11,794 nucleotides of DNA from a bacterium (lineage in GTDB: Bacteria; Latescibacterota; UBA2968; GCA-2709665): the NCBI GenBank assembly GCA_027619145.1, contig JAQCGA010000063.1, positions 1-11,794 of the forward strand, given 5' to 3'. Each line of letters opens with the position of its first letter. The first letter of the stretch is position 1. Shown one piece after another: positions 1-7,370 of this stretch. Both the position numbers and the translations under genes were made by a program. The notes under the pieces were generated by a model, which was given only the letters and a program-made list of their open reading frames with translations, was not told the origin of the DNA and did no database searches.

Positions 1-2200
1 ATCCCGGTGCCTCACCAACCCCCACCTCTGCCCCAGCCAGCGTTCCGCCCTCCTGCACAATCCGCTCTACACCGTCCGGCAATTTCAACTCGAACCGTTC
101 CGCCTCCTCGCCAGCCAAACTGTGAAAATTATAATCGTGCGTCTCCCCTCCAACCACGCGAAACAGATCCACCATATAAGACCGCTCGTCATCCACAGGA
201 ATCAGCGCCACCGCCCGCCGGTACTCCGTCGCACGCCCCGGATACGCCGGCGTTGCGGACGCATCCGCAAGCCGTACCCATGGACCCGGCACAAACGTAT
301 GTAAACTACCCGTTGCAAACTCCTGGTTCTCCCCGTCCACCATCACCGTAAAATGACTTACCGTATGCGTCTCCCAACCAGAAATCTTGGGTGCCACCCA
401 GCTTGGCGGATATCCCAGATCCGCAGAGAAATCGTACCCGTGCGCCATCAGGTTCACCGCCAGCTTATCCCGGTGCCCGTGACCCCGGTTTCCTTTTCCA
501 TAATTCAACACCAGATGCCGACGGCTCTCCTGCGATTCACCCGCCCGCAACACGCAGAACCCGGAATCGTGAAAAATCACACTCTCCATCTGCGCCGGGA
601 TAATCTCCCTTCCATCTTCCCACGGTTCAACATGAAACAACAAAAATAGTTCTCCATCCTTACGTCCCGCATCCGGGTCTCCACCCGTACCCACCAGGAT
701 CCGCTGTCCATACACCTCTCGCGCCTCGGGCAACCGCAAATAGCCCACCTCATCCACCAGAGCATACGGCGTGTGCAACTGACGTTTCCGGCCACCGCTC
801 GTATCACCAATCATTGGAAGCCGCCCGTCGCAATCCACCTCCCGCGCAAATGCCATCATCTCCTTCAAACGAAACCTCGGATCGTGATACAAATCCATCG
901 GCTCTTCAAAATTCATCCCATCAGAAAACCCCAGCGTCCACTCCGCCGCATCCAGCGCACCTCGAATGTTTCCCACTCCATACGAAATCGAATCGTACCA
1001 GAACTTTCCGTCCCTGAAAAAACTGTTCCCCATCACATTGTACAACCCTGTGGGTGCCTCCAGTGCCTGTCGAATCATCGTTCCATTCTCCAAACAGGCC
1101 CCCACCGTCAACAGCGTGTACAACGATGACGTCAGAAAATCACCCCCCGCAAGCGGCAATGTCCGATCCAAAAACTCGTACGCGTACGCAAACAGATTCC
1201 GATGCATATTGTAGTGGATATCCTCCACCGTCGCTCGCCCATCTCCGTCGTAATCTGCTTCACCACGCGCTTCAAAAAAACGCACCAATTCTTCATCCTT
1301 CCCCATCGCCTCAAACACCAGATCGTACACCAGCGCCACACGGTTCAAAAAAAACTGCTCCCGTCCAGACGCCTCTCCCACATATCCTCGAATCGGATCC
1401 TTGGACTTATCGTACGCCTCATACCCCTCCTTAATCCCACGCAACCGTCCGTACACCTCAGCCAGCCGATTCAGCAACAACCCCGCCTTATGCGCATACT
1501 TCACATCCCCCGTAAATACATACGCCAGCGCCAGTGCTTCTGCCGCCGGGCGACCCTGGTGCCCCTCTCCCGTTTGGGGCGCGTACGGATCACTGAACAA
1601 TCGATACAAAGTATACGCCCTGTACGCACCCATAAAATAGTACGTCGTCCCCGCATTCGGGAACCCCTCCGGCGGCGCCCACCCCGGCCCTTCATCTACC
1701 ATCCGAACCGTTTCTCCTGTCCCCGGGTTCTTCACCTCAATCCCATTGTACCACCACTCTCCACCCAAATTACAACGCCACTGGTAGGGTCTCAACAAAT
1801 CCCCTTCCAGGGTCGAACGATTCCCCCCGTGAATCGGGCATCCATGATACTGGGCCACCGTCAACGCCATCGGATTCTGCGTCGGAACCATCGCATACAA
1901 CATCTCATCCGAAAATCCCACCCAGAAATCCGCATCCCTTACAACTTTCTCCACCATCTCCTTCGCCCACGGCAACCGCTGCGCATTCTCCTTTGCCCGC
2001 GCCAGATCTTCCCGGTCGTACATCCCCACCATCCCCCGAGATTTCTGCTTCTCCATCCTCTCTGCAAACAACGCCTCCGCCCGCCCATACCGATCCGGCT
2101 CGTGCTCTGGCAACGGAACCTCAACATGCAACCGTTCATACAGCGCCCGCAACCGCGCCTCGTCCTGAATCACCTCTCCCCGACCTGGCATCTCCACCAT
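1..2200 (-). CDS. Heparinase II/III family protein (polysaccharide lyase-like), C-terminus cut by the window edge
   Basis: Partial gene with 733 codons visible. The family cleaves uronic-acid polysaccharides by beta-elimination; the substrate here is unknown. The first ~470 residues are helix-rich and Trp/Tyr-rich, as expected for an alpha/alpha toroid, with an SISYG segment (Y407). After it comes a beta-rich part with the family hallmark GHGHRDK at 573-579 (H574, H576, D578), followed by a DLGYP segment and HFTVMVDG, matching the usual H-(N/F)-TV-VDG signature of the C-terminal sheet domain. I chose ATG at 2200: an in-frame TAA lies just upstream (2243-2245), and an AGGGAG element sits about 9 bases before it; a second ATG follows three codons later (2191). 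No signal peptide is visible, which points to cytoplasmic action on imported oligosaccharide. It lies 56 bp after the GHL6-type gene and is probably the third gene of that operon. Family assignment is confident; substrate is not. Confidence 0.88.
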   Translation of the reverse strand, partial: MVEMPGRGEVIQDEARLRALYERLHVEVPLPEHEPDRYGRAEALFAERMEKQKSRGMVGMYDREDLARAKENAQRLPWAKEMVEKVVRDADFWVGFSDEMLYAMVPTQNPMALTVAQYHGCPIHGGNRSTLEGDLLRPYQWRCNLGGEWWYNGIEVKNPGTGETVRMVDEGPGWAPPEGFPNAGTTYYFMGAYRAYTLYRLFSDPYAPQTGEGHQGRPAAEALALAYVFTGDVKYAHKAGLLLNRLAEVYGRLRGIKEGYEAYDKSKDPIRGYVGEASGREQFFLNRVALVYDLVFEAMGKDEELVRFFEARGEADYDGDGRATVEDIHYNMHRNLFAYAYEFLDRTLPLAGGDFLTSSLYTLLTVGACLENGTMIRQALEAPTGLYNVMGNSFFRDGKFWYDSISYGVGNIRGALDAAEWTLGFSDGMNFEEPMDLYHDPRFRLKEMMAFAREVDCDGRLPMIGDTSGGRKRQLHTPYALVDEVGYLRLPEAREVYGQRILVGTGGDPDAGRKDGELFLLFHVEPWEDGREIIPAQMESVIFHDSGFCVLRAGESQESRRHLVLNYGKGNRGHGHRDKLAVNLMAHGYDFSADLGYPPSWVAPKISGWETHTVSHFTVMVDGENQEFATGSLHTFVPGPWVRLADASATPAYPGRATEYRRAVALIPVDDERSYMVDLFRVVGGETHDYNFHSLAGEEAERFELKLPDGVERIVQEGGTLAGAEVGVGEAPG

Positions 2201-2256
2201 CTCAAGCTCTCCCTCTGGCCGCAATTTAAAATTTGCAATCCCTTACAGACCCCATC

Positions 2257-4356
2257 CTACCCCTCCAGCGCAATCACCTCGAACTCCTGCAACTCCGGAA
2301 GCGTCACCTTCACCTGCTCCCCCCGCTGCTTGAACTTCAACACTTTCCCAGACCGCAACGCCGTTGCCGTCTTCACTGGATAACTCACCTGTGCTTCTAT
2401 GATCACCTTCTGCGCAGGCACAATCTCGTCAATCGGCCCCAGTTCCAAATTCCCCAGGTGAACCATCGTTCGCTTTTGTCGTGCTTGACGCCGCAGGTAC
2501 ACGTCCATCATATGTGGAGCACCTGTAACCTTCACCGGAAGGGCCTCTTGCCCCAGAATCTCCGCAAGCAAACGCGGATACATTTGTGCGCGCGTCTCTT
2601 CAAAAAACTCTCCGAACATGGTAGGAAAATAAAAACAACTGCCCTTCCCAAATCGGTTTTCAATCAAAAATGCCTGATCGGACTTTGTCCCGGACGCAAT
2701 AATATTGCTCACCAGCGGCTCCGAGAAAACGGCCTGGACCGAACCTTCTTCCGGTGTAACACGAAGGTTCCTTCGGGGTGCTGGGAAAAAATCGGTTTCC
2801 ATCCAAGAAAAATGCGGCGCGTTTCCTTCTACGATGTACGCATAATCCCATCGCCGATGGTTGGACACCTCATTCCCAGATCGCGCACCAAACAACTCGG
2901 CCAACCCAAAATCTTCCCGGCGCTGTCCATATTCATCGTAATGCGAACTCTCAAAGTCCGCCACCACTTTCCCACCGGCACCCACAAACGCCGTCAGCAC
3001 CGCACACTGATCATCACTCAGACACGCAGCATTTGGCAAAACAATCGCCTCGTACCGGTCCAGATCCCCCTCGCCCAACCTTGCCTCGTCAATCACATCA
3101 AACGGAACCCGGGCCCGAATCAACATCTCGTAAAACCCGTAAAACGATCGGCTGTAATTCCCAACGGCTTCCGCCCGCTTCTCCTTCTGGTACCCCAGAT
3201 CCGCCCACGGGATATCCACCCCCCCGTACGTATTGAGTGTCTGTGCAGATTGCAACAGCGCCACTCGCGCACCCGAAACCGTCTTGCGATAATACTTCGT
3301 ATTCTTTTTCAGGAACTCGTACACATCTGCCGCTGCCTCAATTCCATCCGCCTCAATTCCCTGGATAAAAATCGCGTAGTACGGATTCACACCCACAGAC
3401 GCCTCGCTCAACAACACCCGTGTTTCCGCACCCGAAAGACTCACCCACCGCCACGGACTGAATGCCATGGACACCGCATTAATCGAAGGCTTGTCACCCG
3501 CCTGCGTCTCATACAGCCGGGACGATGCGCCTGTTTTAAAAATTGCTCTCGATACCCGCCCGTACATAAATCCACCCTCAGCCAGCAGCGCATCCATCTC
3601 CGGAATCAACCGCCGGTTTGCCCGTCCAGCAGCCCAATCCGGCTCCGCTACATTGGCATAGTTCGCATACCCCACAATCCCCGGTCGAGCAGAACGGATC
3701 ACCTTCATCGCATCGTGATAATACCGCACCATCGAATCCACCGTAAATTCCCGCAACAGTGCGTACTCCTCCCGATTCCCCTGATCCGGCGCGGGCATCT
3801 CTCTTCTGTGTTTCTTCTGGAACATCCGCTGACAATGCACACAAAAACAACCGCCCCTCCTCAAAAAAGCCACCGGCCCATCAAAAAATACCCCGTCAAT
3901 TTCATACTTACACACATCTTTTAAAAGCGTAAAACTCCAGTCTCGCCACGGAGAATTAATACAAAAACTTGCGTCGTCATCCCCGTACAAATGCTCAATC
4001 CGTTTCCCTTCATGCGTCATCACCCACCAGTCTGGCTGCGTATCTGCAAACTTCTTGGTGAACCAGTGCAAATTCATATACACCACAGTCCGAATCCCTG
4101 CCTTTTTCGCAAGCGGCAGGAACTCACCCAGCACATCCCGGTTTTTCTTCTTCGAAAGCCGACTCTTAAAAAACATCTCCGTCTCATCAAACCCACCGCG
4201 CATATTGTACTGGCAGTGAAAATGAATCACATTGGCGTGCATCTTCCGGCACACTTTCATCACATCTTGCATCGAAAGATCCTCCAACCTGGGCGTAAAC
4301 ACCAGGTCCAACACCCGCATCGGATCCCCGAGCCACTTTGGACTTTTCTCGCTCAT
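2257..4356 (-). CDS. GHL6-type glycoside hydrolase-like protein with beta-galactosidase trimerisation-like domain
   Basis: A 699-residue protein with no signal peptide. Residues ~12-240 look like a (beta/alpha)8 barrel of the 'hypothetical glycosyl hydrolase 6' type: ANVIHFHCQY (41-50), a strand GIRTVVYMNLHW (87-98), and DGVFFDGP (154-161), where D159 sits at the position of a barrel-end acidic residue. A C-x-C-x2-C cluster follows (C170, C172, C175), a pattern seen in this type of protein. Residues ~363-490 resemble the GATase-like beta-galactosidase trimerisation domain (RVALLQS, then YEAIVLPNAACLS and GGKVVADF). The last ~100 residues look like a beta-sandwich. The start has a strong AAGGGGAG site 6 bases upstream. 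The gene ends with TAG. It lies 37 bp after the dapA-like gene and 56 bp before the heparinase-like gene, so a role in processing the same glycan is likely. No activity has been settled for this family as far as I know; hydrolase function is inference. Confidence 0.85.
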   Translation of the reverse strand: MSEKSPKWLGDPMRVLDLVFTPRLEDLSMQDVMKVCRKMHANVIHFHCQYNMRGGFDETEMFFKSRLSKKKNRDVLGEFLPLAKKAGIRTVVYMNLHWFTKKFADTQPDWWVMTHEGKRIEHLYGDDDASFCINSPWRDWSFTLLKDVCKYEIDGVFFDGPVAFLRRGGCFCVHCQRMFQKKHRREMPAPDQGNREEYALLREFTVDSMVRYYHDAMKVIRSARPGIVGYANYANVAEPDWAAGRANRRLIPEMDALLAEGGFMYGRVSRAIFKTGASSRLYETQAGDKPSINAVSMAFSPWRWVSLSGAETRVLLSEASVGVNPYYAIFIQGIEADGIEAAADVYEFLKKNTKYYRKTVSGARVALLQSAQTLNTYGGVDIPWADLGYQKEKRAEAVGNYSRSFYGFYEMLIRARVPFDVIDEARLGEGDLDRYEAIVLPNAACLSDDQCAVLTAFVGAGGKVVADFESSHYDEYGQRREDFGLAELFGARSGNEVSNHRRWDYAYIVEGNAPHFSWMETDFFPAPRRNLRVTPEEGSVQAVFSEPLVSNIIASGTKSDQAFLIENRFGKGSCFYFPTMFGEFFEETRAQMYPRLLAEILGQEALPVKVTGAPHMMDVYLRRQARQKRTMVHLGNLELGPIDEIVPAQKVIIEAQVSYPVKTATALRSGKVLKFKQRGEQVKVTLPELQEFEVIALEG

Positions 4357-4393
4357 TTCAAAGCTCCCCTTGCCTCATCTCGTTTAACAACCA

Positions 4394-5305
4394 TTACAAC
4401 AATCTCTTATCCTTGAAAAATCCTGCTAGTTTCTCCATCTCTTCATCACTCAACGAATAATACGGCATTCGCCGCCATCGCTTACACACTCCGAACAACT
4501 CCATGGCCCCGTGCAACCCGGCATTCCATCCGCCTGTCACTGTCATAATAAAATCAAAAAACGGCATATCGTATTCCCGAATGACCTCCCGTGCATCCTC
4601 CAGATCCTTTTCCTGCACTGCTTTCCAGTACCGGTGTGCAATCTCCGGTTTCAACGACAAATAAGTAGACATATACCCATCACATCCATACGGCCACATA
4701 TTCATATGATTCACCTTCTGCCCACCAGCAAACACCGCCACCTGCTCGTGTGCAACCAGACACAATCTGCGTGCAAAATCTCCACACATATCGTCCTTAA
4801 TTGCCACCACCCGTTCGAATCGTGCCAGCGTCTTCTCCACCACCTCCAGCCCAAACGCCGCACCCTGAGCAATGAACGCCCCCGTCACCATCATCACCGG
4901 CAACTCTTCAGCCACCATTCCAAAATGTGCCACCATCGTCTCCGACGTACACGAAGGTCCCCAATTCGGCGGAAGTACCATCAACACATCCGCGCCCGCT
5001 TCCCGGGCAAACCGCGCAAACGCAATCGACCGATTCGTATCGTGCCACCGGTCCGCTGCCACCACCATCCCCCGCCCCGCAGTATGTGCACATGTTACCC
5101 GCGTCACCTCGGCAATCTCCGCCTCAGAAAGACACGTATAGTGGCTATCTCCCACCGTCAGCAACACCGTCCGGCTGCCCGCTGCAAGATTAAAATCAAT
5201 CTGATTCCGCAAACCGTCGTAATCCACGCTTCCATCCCGATTAAACGGCGTGGCAATCGACGCAATCGCCCCTGTCAAATGTGCCCGAACCTCATCTCGA
5301 TCCAT
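4394..5305 (-). CDS. DapA / N-acetylneuraminate lyase superfamily protein (class I aldolase-like)
   Basis: A 303-residue protein, the normal length for this (beta/alpha)8 superfamily, whose members form a Schiff base between a lysine and a 2-keto acid (dihydrodipicolinate synthase, sialic acid aldolase, 2-keto-3-deoxy sugar acid aldolases and dehydratases). The opening GAIASIATPFNRDGSVDYDGL (12-32) is typical, and the Schiff-base lysine is K170 in VVAIKDD. Two other hallmarks are altered: the GTTGE-type motif reads TVGDSHY (50-56), and the segment that usually carries the catalytic tyrosine (YN-P) reads VMMVTGAF (137-144). It is therefore unlikely to be a housekeeping DapA. The ATG at 5305 has an AGGAAGGA site 8 bases upstream. 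It is the first gene of a probable operon with the GHL6-type and heparinase-like genes, suggesting sugar-acid catabolism. Substrate unknown. Confidence 0.85.
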   Translation of the reverse strand: MDRDEVRAHLTGAIASIATPFNRDGSVDYDGLRNQIDFNLAAGSRTVLLTVGDSHYTCLSEAEIAEVTRVTCAHTAGRGMVVAADRWHDTNRSIAFARFAREAGADVLMVLPPNWGPSCTSETMVAHFGMVAEELPVMMVTGAFIAQGAAFGLEVVEKTLARFERVVAIKDDMCGDFARRLCLVAHEQVAVFAGGQKVNHMNMWPYGCDGYMSTYLSLKPEIAHRYWKAVQEKDLEDAREVIREYDMPFFDFIMTVTGGWNAGLHGAMELFGVCKRWRRMPYYSLSDEEMEKLAGFFKDKRLL

Positions 5306-5320
5306 TCCCTGTATCCTTCC

Positions 5321-5368
5321 TCAGAATTCATGAACAATTGAATATTTCGGTTCTGGTGATCTGGGCAC
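5321..5368 (-). other. Possible 15-codon leader ORF upstream of the dapA-like gene
   Basis: A GTG codon at 5368 is preceded by GGAGG with a 5-base gap, opens a 15-codon frame (MPRSPEPKYSIVHEF) and ends in TGA, whose bases overlap the start of the Shine-Dalgarno stretch of the dapA-like gene. The frame is the same as that gene's frame. It could be a translated leader that couples to the downstream gene, or chance. No homology is recognised and the ORF is too short to judge by composition. Confidence 0.2.
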
Positions 5369-5410
5369 ACCTTCCTCCAGCTTGCCCACTGGATTCTTCA
5401 ATAGAAAGCC

Positions 5411-5446
5411 AAAAAAAATCCGCTGTCAATTAGTTTCGGCAGCGGA
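5411..5446 (-). terminator. Rho-independent terminator after hicB
   Basis: On the minus strand a perfect 7-bp stem (TCCGCTG / CAGCGGA, at 5440-5446 and 5419-5425) encloses a 14-base loop and is followed directly by eight T residues (5411-5418). It begins about 32 bases after the hicB stop codon and separates the toxin-antitoxin module from the dapA-like operon, which therefore needs its own promoter in 5306-5410. I could not pick out a convincing -35/-10 pair there. Confidence 0.8.
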
Positions 5447-5477
5447 CGAACAAATGGGCAAGAGAAGAATCGTATCC

Positions 5478-5807
5478 CTACCCTTTGGAAATCGCATCCT
5501 CCAGAACCTCCTGCACGTACGCATTCATACTCAAGCGCCGACGAGCAGCTTCCAGAGCCACCCGTCGATGCAGCTCAGGATCTGTACGAATCATTAAATT
5601 CCCGGAAAAAGGTTTTTCTGGTTCTCGCCCCTGTTCCTTACAGAATACGAGATATTCCTTCACGGATCTTTTCATTTCCCGGCGAAGCTCCGCAGCCGAA
5701 GATCCATAGAATGTGATCACATCATTGGTATTCACCACATTTCCATGAAACGAATCCGTCTCGGGATCAAAGTCAAAAACACCTACATATCCTTTGTACA
5801 CAATCAT
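5478..5807 (-). CDS. hicB: HicB family antitoxin with C-terminal ribbon-helix-helix domain
   Basis: A 109-residue antitoxin. The N-terminal half is the HicB partial RNase-H-like fold that binds and blocks HicA: YKGYVGVFDFD (4-14), FHGNV (20-24), NDVITFYG (28-35), then SVKEYLVFCKEQG (48-60) and EPEKPFSGN (62-70). Residues ~70-106 (LMIRTDPELHRRVALEAAR and RLSMNAYVQEVL) form an Arc-like ribbon-helix-helix, the DNA-binding part used for autorepression. The start codon overlaps the stop of the ancestral hicA frame as ATGA at 5804-5807, the usual translational coupling in this module. A terminator follows 32 bases after the stop. The gene looks intact although its toxin partner is not. HicB usually also binds the hicA promoter; the inverted repeat at 6064-6088 is the likely site. 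Confidence 0.93.
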   Translation of the reverse strand: MIVYKGYVGVFDFDPETDSFHGNVVNTNDVITFYGSSAAELRREMKRSVKEYLVFCKEQGREPEKPFSGNLMIRTDPELHRRVALEAARRRLSMNAYVQEVLEDAISKG

Positions 5808-6058
5808 AGCTCAACTCCCGCGATATGCAAAAACCTTCGTAAGTCTCGAATGGCTCCTCAGTCCATATCTGGACCCGGATGAGGACGGTGGAATACGGCA
5901 ACTCGGCCGTTCAGTATCACGGCAACCCTTGACCCGGCCCGTTCGCTGATTACAGCACCCAATGCCTTTAACAATGCTTCCACGTCTCGCCATCGAATAC
6001 TTCCGGATACAGGCTGCGCAAAAATAGTATCAAACGTTTTTTTGTGTCGCCTGTTCAT
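5804..6058 (-). pseudogene. hicA: HicA family toxin interrupted by an in-frame TGA codon
   Basis: HicA toxins are small double-stranded-RNA-binding-fold mRNA interferases. The frame from ATG 6058 reads a typical toxin of the ~80-residue subfamily: MNRRHKKTFDTIFAQPVSGS, IRWRDVEALLKALGA (21-35), AGSRVAVILNG (41-51) and FHRPHPGPD (56-64). It then meets TGA at codon 67 (5858-5860). The same frame continues without a shift for 17 more residues (GAIRDLRRFLHIAGVEL), which is the expected C-terminal helix, and reaches a second TGA that overlaps the hicB start (5804-5806). Family members as I recall them carry Lys or Arg at the stop position. The expressed product would be 66 residues, without the C-terminal helix, so the toxin is probably inactive. 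A sequencing error is the main alternative; readthrough seems unlikely because TGA is a normal stop elsewhere in the window. Confidence 0.85.
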
Positions 6059-6063
6059 ATATC

Positions 6064-6088
6064 AATGATAGCATATTTTGATATCATT
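6064..6088. promoter_or_regulatory. Inverted-repeat operator candidate for HicB
   Basis: Perfect 7-bp arms AATGATA (6064-6070) and TATCATT (6082-6088) are separated by 11 bases. One arm covers the -10 hexamer and the other touches the -35, so a bound dimer of the HicB ribbon-helix-helix domain would block RNA polymerase. The second arm lies inside a longer TGATATCA palindrome (6080-6087). Confidence 0.5.
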
Positions 6089-6093
6089 TGCAA
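6065..6093 (-). promoter_or_regulatory. hicAB promoter (sigma70-like)
   Basis: On the minus strand TTGCAA (6088-6093, 4 of 6 matches to the -35 consensus) and TATCAT (6065-6070, 5 of 6 matches to -10) are separated by exactly 17 bases. The predicted transcription start falls at or next to the hicA ATG (6058), and there is no Shine-Dalgarno sequence before that ATG, so the transcript could be leaderless. Confidence 0.6.
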
Positions 6094-6111
6094 GAATTCA
6101 TTTTGGACCGA

Positions 6112-7335
6112 TCAATTCCAGTCCACCGGAGACTTCATCTCACCCAACACCGCCCGGCGTACCCGATCCATTCCCTGAATGACCATCCATCGCCGAATGT
6201 GTTCCGTATCCTGATAATGTCGTCCTGGCTCACTCGCCTTGAATTCGCCAGGCCCGTGAACCGCCACAAATGTCGCGCCTCCATCAAACGGACCAATCAT
6301 TGCCAGCCCCACTCCGTTGGCCGGCGCAACCCGTTCCGCCAGTGCCGCTGCCAGCGCCTCGTGGTTCGCCTCGTCCACCGAATCCACCCCCACCACCTTC
6401 AGCACCTCCGTCAACGTATCCGCGTGTACATCCGTTTCCACCAATTCCCCAAGCCCTGCTTCCGAAAACTCACGCGCCACCTGCCCCCCCGTCAGCGTAT
6501 CCACGACACCCAGCGTCAAATTCCGGTCTCGCAACAATCCGCCCAACGCCTCGGCCACCGTCTCCTTGCCCGTACCGTAAATCGCCACACCCAGCCGTTC
6601 CCGCAATTTCGCCTCCATCTCCCCAATCAACGCGTCCGCTTCCGCCTCCGTATCCGCTTTTGCCGCAATACGCACATCCGTTTGCCCAGCATGTGCTGCC
6701 AGCCCCACCGTGGGATTGTTCGACACCATCAAATCCCCAATTCCCCGGTCAATATTGCTTTCCCCCACCGCACACGTGCGCAACACCCGCACCTTCATCA
6801 CCTTCCTCCCACCCATACGCTCCACAATCAGCGGAATCACCGTATGCTCCAGCATATACTCCAGCTCTCGCGGAACCCCTGGGAGCGTCACTATAAAACC
6901 GCGCCCACCCACATCGTCACTCAAAAAACACGGTGCGGTCCCTACCGGATTTTCCAGCGGCATTGCGCCCTCGGGCAGATATGCCTGCCGCTTGTTGTTG
7001 TCCGCCATCTTCCGCCCAAAGCTCCGAAACCGCGCTGCAATCTGATGCTCCAGTTCTTCGCTGTACACCAGCTTGCGCCCCGTCGCATTGGCCACGGCCT
7101 GCCGCGTAATATCGTCCACCGTAGGCCCCAATCCACCGGACGTAATCACCACGTCTGACCGATCCAGTGCCAGATTCAAAATATCTGTAATCCGTGCTTC
7201 ATTATCTCCCACCGTTGTCTTGTAATACAAATCCATCCCAATATCGCGCAACGCCTTCGCCAACCGGTTCGCATTGGTATCCACAATTTCGCCCAGCAAC
7301 AGCTCCGTCCCAATCATCACAATTTCTGCGTGCAT
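6112..7335 (-). CDS. cinA: CinA-like protein: molybdopterin-binding-like domain plus altered nicotinamide-nucleotide amidase domain
   Basis: A 407-residue protein, close to the usual two-domain CinA length. The N-terminal COG1058 domain (~1-170) is typical: EIVMIGTELLLGEIVDTNA at the start, VVITSGGLGPTVDDITRQ near 62-79 and VTLPGVPRELEYML near 149-162; related domains bind pyrophosphate-containing nucleotides such as ADP-ribose. A short middle domain follows (SNNPTVGLAAHAGQTDVRI, ~205-223). The C-terminal domain (~257-400) corresponds to the PncC deamidase, which removes ammonia from nicotinamide mononucleotide, but the catalytic AESCTGG motif reads VDTLTGG (278-284) and the later VTGIAGP-type loop reads AMIGPFDGG. 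Deamidase activity is doubtful. I prefer ATG 7335 to the upstream GTG 7341, because AGGAG lies 5 bases before the ATG but directly abuts the GTG. It ends with TGA. No obvious operon partner. Confidence 0.92.
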   Translation of the reverse strand: MHAEIVMIGTELLLGEIVDTNANRLAKALRDIGMDLYYKTTVGDNEARITDILNLALDRSDVVITSGGLGPTVDDITRQAVANATGRKLVYSEELEHQIAARFRSFGRKMADNNKRQAYLPEGAMPLENPVGTAPCFLSDDVGGRGFIVTLPGVPRELEYMLEHTVIPLIVERMGGRKVMKVRVLRTCAVGESNIDRGIGDLMVSNNPTVGLAAHAGQTDVRIAAKADTEAEADALIGEMEAKLRERLGVAIYGTGKETVAEALGGLLRDRNLTLGVVDTLTGGQVAREFSEAGLGELVETDVHADTLTEVLKVVGVDSVDEANHEALAAALAERVAPANGVGLAMIGPFDGGATFVAVHGPGEFKASEPGRHYQDTEHIRRWMVIQGMDRVRRAVLGEMKSPVDWN

Positions 7336-7340
7336 AATCA

Positions 7341-7345
7341 CTCCT
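7341..7345 (-). promoter_or_regulatory. Ribosome binding site that sets the cinA start
   Basis: AGGAG on the minus strand, followed by 5 bases and ATG 7335. The in-frame GTG two codons upstream overlaps the last G of this site and cannot use it. Confidence 0.7.
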
Positions 7346-7370
7346 GAACATTCATCGAATAAGATTTTGG

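Noticed and set aside
1202..3924. Long plus-strand open frames (1202-2383, 2233-3924) and others rich in Pro, Arg, His and Ser
   Set aside because: They lie antisense to well-supported minus-strand genes, have low-complexity composition, and lack ribosome sites and recognisable domains. They are a by-product of the C-rich plus strand.
4394..5305. Calling this gene dapA (lysine biosynthesis)
   Set aside because: The key threonine/tyrosine motifs are changed and the neighbours are carbohydrate enzymes, so only superfamily membership is supported.
5858..5860. In-frame TGA in hicA as selenocysteine or recoded codon
   Set aside because: TGA ends cinA and the cupin gene in this window, no SECIS-like hairpin was evident, and HicA has no selenoprotein members that I know of.
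7339..7341. GTG as start of cinA
   Set aside because: The AGGAG site abuts it, while ATG 7335 has a proper 5-base spacing and starts at the usual MHAEIV-type N-terminus.
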